The notes beneath the pieces were generated by a model. That model had not been told where the DNA came from. It did no database searches and saw nothing but the letters and a program-made list of their open reading frames with translations. A program made the translations under genes and the position numbers. Below, one piece after another: positions 4,512 to 7,334 of a stretch of 7,334 nt of DNA. This DNA is from Ruminococcus sp. UBA5129. GTDB taxonomy: Bacteria > Bacillota > Clostridia > Oscillospirales > Ruminococcaceae. How positions within the stretch are numbered: position 1 is the stretch's first letter; every line of letters starts with the position of its first letter. The stretch is from NCBI GenBank assembly GCA_002414125.1, contig DHYN01000084.1:5766-13099 (forward strand), given 5' to 3'.

Positions 4512-7334
4512 CTATCTTACGATCACAGCAGCCGTGACTGTTCTGTTAGTGTCTGAGAGCTCGGCAGCTCCGTGTATATTGACAACGGGATCTCCGTTCA
4601 GGTCAAAGACAACGCGCATGATACGCGTGTGACGGCAAGGGTCGTAGAGCGGGTCGCTCACGTAGCTTCCGCAAGCCTTGCTTGAGTGCGATTCAGGACG
4701 CGAATGATAAACAATGAGCAGATCGCCGTTCTCATCGGTGACAAAGCAGTTGTGTCCGGGACCTGATTCTCCCGTGAGGTCGTTTGTAGACAGGACAGGG
4801 CTGCTCAGCTTGTGCCAATTCCCGATGTTCATTAGATCAGAGTCCGCATCCGCTTCCATTCTTCCGACACAGTATTCCGAGCCTGTTCCCGATGCCGAGA
4901 AGAAAACGTAAACCTTTCCGTTTCTTATGAGTACCGATGCGCCCTCATTGACTCGGTGGTTGACGAGCTCCCAGCTATATTCGGGCTTTGTGAGGAGTAT
5001 GGGCATCGAGGTGAGCTTCCACGGCTCGTTCGGGTCGATCTCAGCCATAAACAGGGAAGAATCGCCCTTTATCTCAGCCCAGATAACGTAGTGTCTGCCG
5101 TTGTTCTCGAAATATGTCATATCGAGTGAGAAGCTCGTGAACGAGTCGGTATCGCCGTATGAAGCCTGCATTTGACCGCATTCTGTCCAGCTTCCTGTAA
5201 ACGGATCACCGTCACATTTTAGGACGTAGGGACGTATTGCCCAAATGTCACTGCTTGCACCTGCGGCATAGAAGATATACCATGAGCCTCCGATCTTATG
5301 CATTTCGGGAGCCCATATATGCTTTGCCTGAGTACCGCTCGGGTGAGCTGTCCAGATGGTTTTTTCCTCTGCGGAAGCAAGTCCCGAAACGGTGCTACTC
5401 CTGCGGAGGATGATCCTGTCGTAGCCGTGGTCAACATCGCCGTAGGCAGGATATGAGGCTGTAAAGTAGAACCAGCCGTCCGTGCCGTCAACGATATACG
5501 GGTCGGCACGCTCCTCGATGAAAGGATCGGCATAGGAATCGCTTGTCGGAGCGATCGTGCCGCGGACGGAGTAGATGCCGCATTCGGATGTGTTTATCGA
5601 AAGAAGATCACTTTCATCCCACTTGACGGAGAAATCTCCCGTACCGCCGTCACTATATATAGCGGTGACGATCTTGGGCATTGTTACAGATCCGTTTTTT
5701 TGAGCATTGACGGTGATCGGCTTAACTTTCGTATTGATCTGAGTCAGTGAAGCGGACGGATAAGCGCTGACGAGAGCGTTGTATTGATTGCCGTTTATAG
5801 GGATGACATAGCCGTGACGCGGTGTGAAATCAAAGCTGTAGCTGTTTCGACTGACTGTTGTGAAGCTTGTAAGGTCGGTCGTTTCCTGCATAACGTAATA
5901 GCCGTTTCCGTAGGCATCGCTCATCATGAGCCATTTGTCCGAGCCGATGAGCCTATATATATTCGGACCCTCTACACCGATGTCGCCCTCGGAGACCTGC
6001 TTTATCTCGGAATACGGACCGTTTGCGTGATCGGCAGTAGCGAGGTAAATTCGTTTGTTGGTCTCGTTTTTGTAGTACATATAGTATTTGCCGTTTTGAA
6101 AGATTATATCGGAATCTATTGCATCATCGCCGTTTTTGGGAGCAAAGAGCAGAGTTGGAGCAGTGTCGAGATGCATCAGATCGCGGCTGTAGGCATAGTA
6201 CATTACAGTTCGGTCATCTGTTCCCGGTACACGAGCGGCAAAATAGATCATATATGAATCCTTTTCGGGGTCGTAGATCGCCTGCGGAGCCCAAGCGCGG
6301 TCGCAGTTCATCATGGTAGGGTACTTGTTGGCGATCTCGATGAGGGTATCATCAAACCAATGAACGAGGTCGGTGGACTTAGCACTGATGATATTGCGGT
6401 TGCTACTCCAACCGAGTGATGATCTCATATCGGTGGCGAGCATGTGGTAGAGCCCGTCCTCGCCCTTGAAGATATACGGATCGCGGATGCATTCCGTGCC
6501 GACTCCCGATTTCCAGACAGCCGCACCGCCGTTCAGGGCTTTGAAGTTATATCCGTCAAGGCTTACAGCGTAGGAGAGCCGCTCCTGCTCGGGAGCATTT
6601 CCGAGGAAATAGCAAAAAAGGTACGCAACATCGGTTTTTTCAAATGCAGCGCAGCGGTAGTCATTGAGGTCGTATGCACTGCCGAGGACAAAGTCGGTGA
6701 GGAGTCTCATATCGTCCCAGCTGTTGATGCCGTCACCGTTAATGTCAGCAATTACCGAGGTGATACTGTCAAGCTCGCCTGCGAGACCCTTGCGCAGGAG
6801 GACGAGATCCAGAGAATTCACCGTTCCATCAAAGTGGAGATCGCCGGTAGGGAAGGAATATTCGCTGTCGGACGGACGAATGTAGAACTTCTGACCCTCG
6901 CCTGCCCAGTAGTCCCATTGGTCAATGTTTGCACCGTTTTCGTAACTGATGTCGTAGACATCGAGGGCAGTGTTTTCGGAGCACTCGGCGGTGATGTAGT
7001 AGGCATCATCGGTTCTGTGGAGTATGAAGTGCTGATTGGGAGTATCACTGTACTCCGAGAGAAATATATTGTTTCCGTTTGCGGAGTTTCCGTTCTCAAC
7101 GGTGAGGGCGAGTGAATTATCGGAAGCCGAGAGTATTGCGCACATGCCGTTTCCTGCACTGATTATCTTCCATTTCTGAGACGAGTCTCCGCCGAGATCT
7201 TCCCATTGGCAGACGTTGCCGCTGTTTTCGGCGGTGATGAATTTTCCGTTCAGGCGCACCATTATCGTGTAATTGGCACCGCAGATCACATCACCGAATG
7301 AGTCTGCGTACTGAGCCGTAAACGAGGGAACGGC
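4512..7334 (-). CDS. Secreted dockerin-bearing double GH43 enzyme with ricin-type lectin module (5' end beyond window)
   Basis: The frame is open to the right edge: 940 residues, counted here from the first codon in the window. A GTG at 7289 could be called as a start, but the frame continues upstream as AVPSFTAQYADS, which looks like the end of a signal peptide, and no clear ribosome site precedes the GTG. Modules in order: a ricin-type beta-trefoil (about 20-155) with three QxW-like motifs (QKW 53-55, QHF 101-103, QKF 148-150); a dockerin (about 162-218) with two calcium loops (D165/D169/D176 and D197/N199/D201/D208); a first GH43 (about 235-525) with candidate base D285 (RDPYIF), modulator D407 and acid E455 (EGPN); a Big_4-type Ig-like linker (about 537-595); and a second GH43 (about 603-925) with D611 (RADPYI), D738 and E797 (NEGA). 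The first GH43 recalls Bt3655-like arabinofuranosidases and the second exo-1,5-arabinofuranosidases (GH43_26-like), judged from memory. The likely role is removing arabinose from plant polysaccharides, perhaps docked on a cellulosome-like scaffold. Subfamily and substrate are uncertain. Confidence 0.93.
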   Translation of the reverse strand, partial: AVPSFTAQYADSFGDVICGANYTIMVRLNGKFITAENSGNVCQWEDLGGDSSQKWKIISAGNGMCAILSASDNSLALTVENGNSANGNNIFLSEYSDTPNQHFILHRTDDAYYITAECSENTALDVYDISYENGANIDQWDYWAGEGQKFYIRPSDSEYSFPTGDLHFDGTVNSLDLVLLRKGLAGELDSITSVIADINGDGINSWDDMRLLTDFVLGSAYDLNDYRCAAFEKTDVAYLFCYFLGNAPEQERLSYAVSLDGYNFKALNGGAAVWKSGVGTECIRDPYIFKGEDGLYHMLATDMRSSLGWSSNRNIISAKSTDLVHWFDDTLIEIANKYPTMMNCDRAWAPQAIYDPEKDSYMIYFAARVPGTDDRTVMYYAYSRDLMHLDTAPTLLFAPKNGDDAIDSDIIFQNGKYYMYYKNETNKRIYLATADHANGPYSEIKQVSEGDIGVEGPNIYRLIGSDKWLMMSDAYGNGYYVMQETTDLTSFTTVSRNSYSFDFTPRHGYVIPINGNQYNALVSAYPSASLTQINTKVKPITVNAQKNGSVTMPKIVTAIYSDGGTGDFSVKWDESDLLSINTSECGIYSVRGTIAPTSDSYADPFIEERADPYIVDGTDGWFYFTASYPAYGDVDHGYDRIILRRSSTVSGLASAEEKTIWTAHPSGTQAKHIWAPEMHKIGGSWYIFYAAGASSDIWAIRPYVLKCDGDPFTGSWTECGQMQASYGDTDSFTSFSLDMTYFENNGRHYVIWAEIKGDSSLFMAEIDPNEPWKLTSMPILLTKPEYSWELVNHRVNEGASVLIRNGKVYVFFSASGTGSEYCVGRMEADADSDLMNIGNWHKLSSPVLSTNDLTGESGPGHNCFVTDENGDLLIVYHSRPESHSSKACGSYVSDPLYDPCRHTRIMRVVFDLNGDPVVNIHGAAELSDTNRTVTAAVIVR

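Noticed and set aside
5111..5123. Another GTCATAT copy inside the GH43 gene
   Set aside because: A single half-site within coding sequence, without a partner at helical spacing; a 7-bp match is expected by chance in several kilobases.
6444..7115. A 223-residue plus-strand frame opposite the GH43 gene
   Set aside because: It is antisense to a clearly recognisable lectin-dockerin region, shows no domain of its own and no good ribosome site; it is a by-product of codon bias on the other strand.

Overview
The window suggests an anaerobic, fibre-degrading Clostridia bacterium, most likely Ruminococcaceae-like. The main clue is a secreted enzyme that combines a ricin-type lectin, a dockerin and two glycoside hydrolase family 43 (GH43) modules. 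Such dockerin enzymes are typical of gut and rumen ruminococci and cellulolytic clostridia. Strong AGGAGG-type ribosome sites and a canonical sigma-70/sigma-A promoter fit a Firmicute. The species cannot be fixed from the sequence alone.

Layout. Positions 1-2578 (minus strand) hold an ABC exporter operon read right to left: an ATPase (2578-1634), a complete ABC-2 permease (1618-476) and the first 152 residues of a second ABC-2 permease (457 to the left edge). Gaps are only 15-18 bp, and each permease has its own ribosome site. A 176-bp divergent control region (2579-2754) holds one promoter for each direction. Between them lies a cluster of three 7-bp half-sites (GTCATAT / ATATGAC / GTCATAT). 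On the plus strand follow a NarL/DesK-type histidine kinase (2755-3846) and a LuxR-type response regulator (3848-4465), one base apart. A long hairpin (4466-4509) separates the regulator from the convergent GH43 gene (minus strand, 4512 to the right edge). That gene is open through the right edge, so its true start lies outside the window.

How the genes fit together. The left two thirds look like one self-contained sense-and-export unit: a kinase with a compact membrane sensor, its partner regulator, and a divergent exporter with one ATPase and two ABC-2 permeases. The gene content matches the Bacillus subtilis LnrJK-LnrLMN (linearmycin resistance) arrangement, though here the two halves are divergent. 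I infer that the regulator binds the half-site cluster and activates both promoters in response to a membrane-active compound. The ligand cannot be read from sequence.

The right third is a separate transcription unit for plant cell-wall breakdown. The order is signal-peptide remnant, ricin-type beta-trefoil, dockerin, GH43, Ig-like (Big_4-type) linker, second GH43. Both GH43 modules keep a plausible Asp/Asp/Glu catalytic triad. The likely substrates are arabinose-containing side chains or arabinan. No RNA genes, mobile elements or CRISPR arrays were seen, and no stretch over 300 bases lacks a gene.
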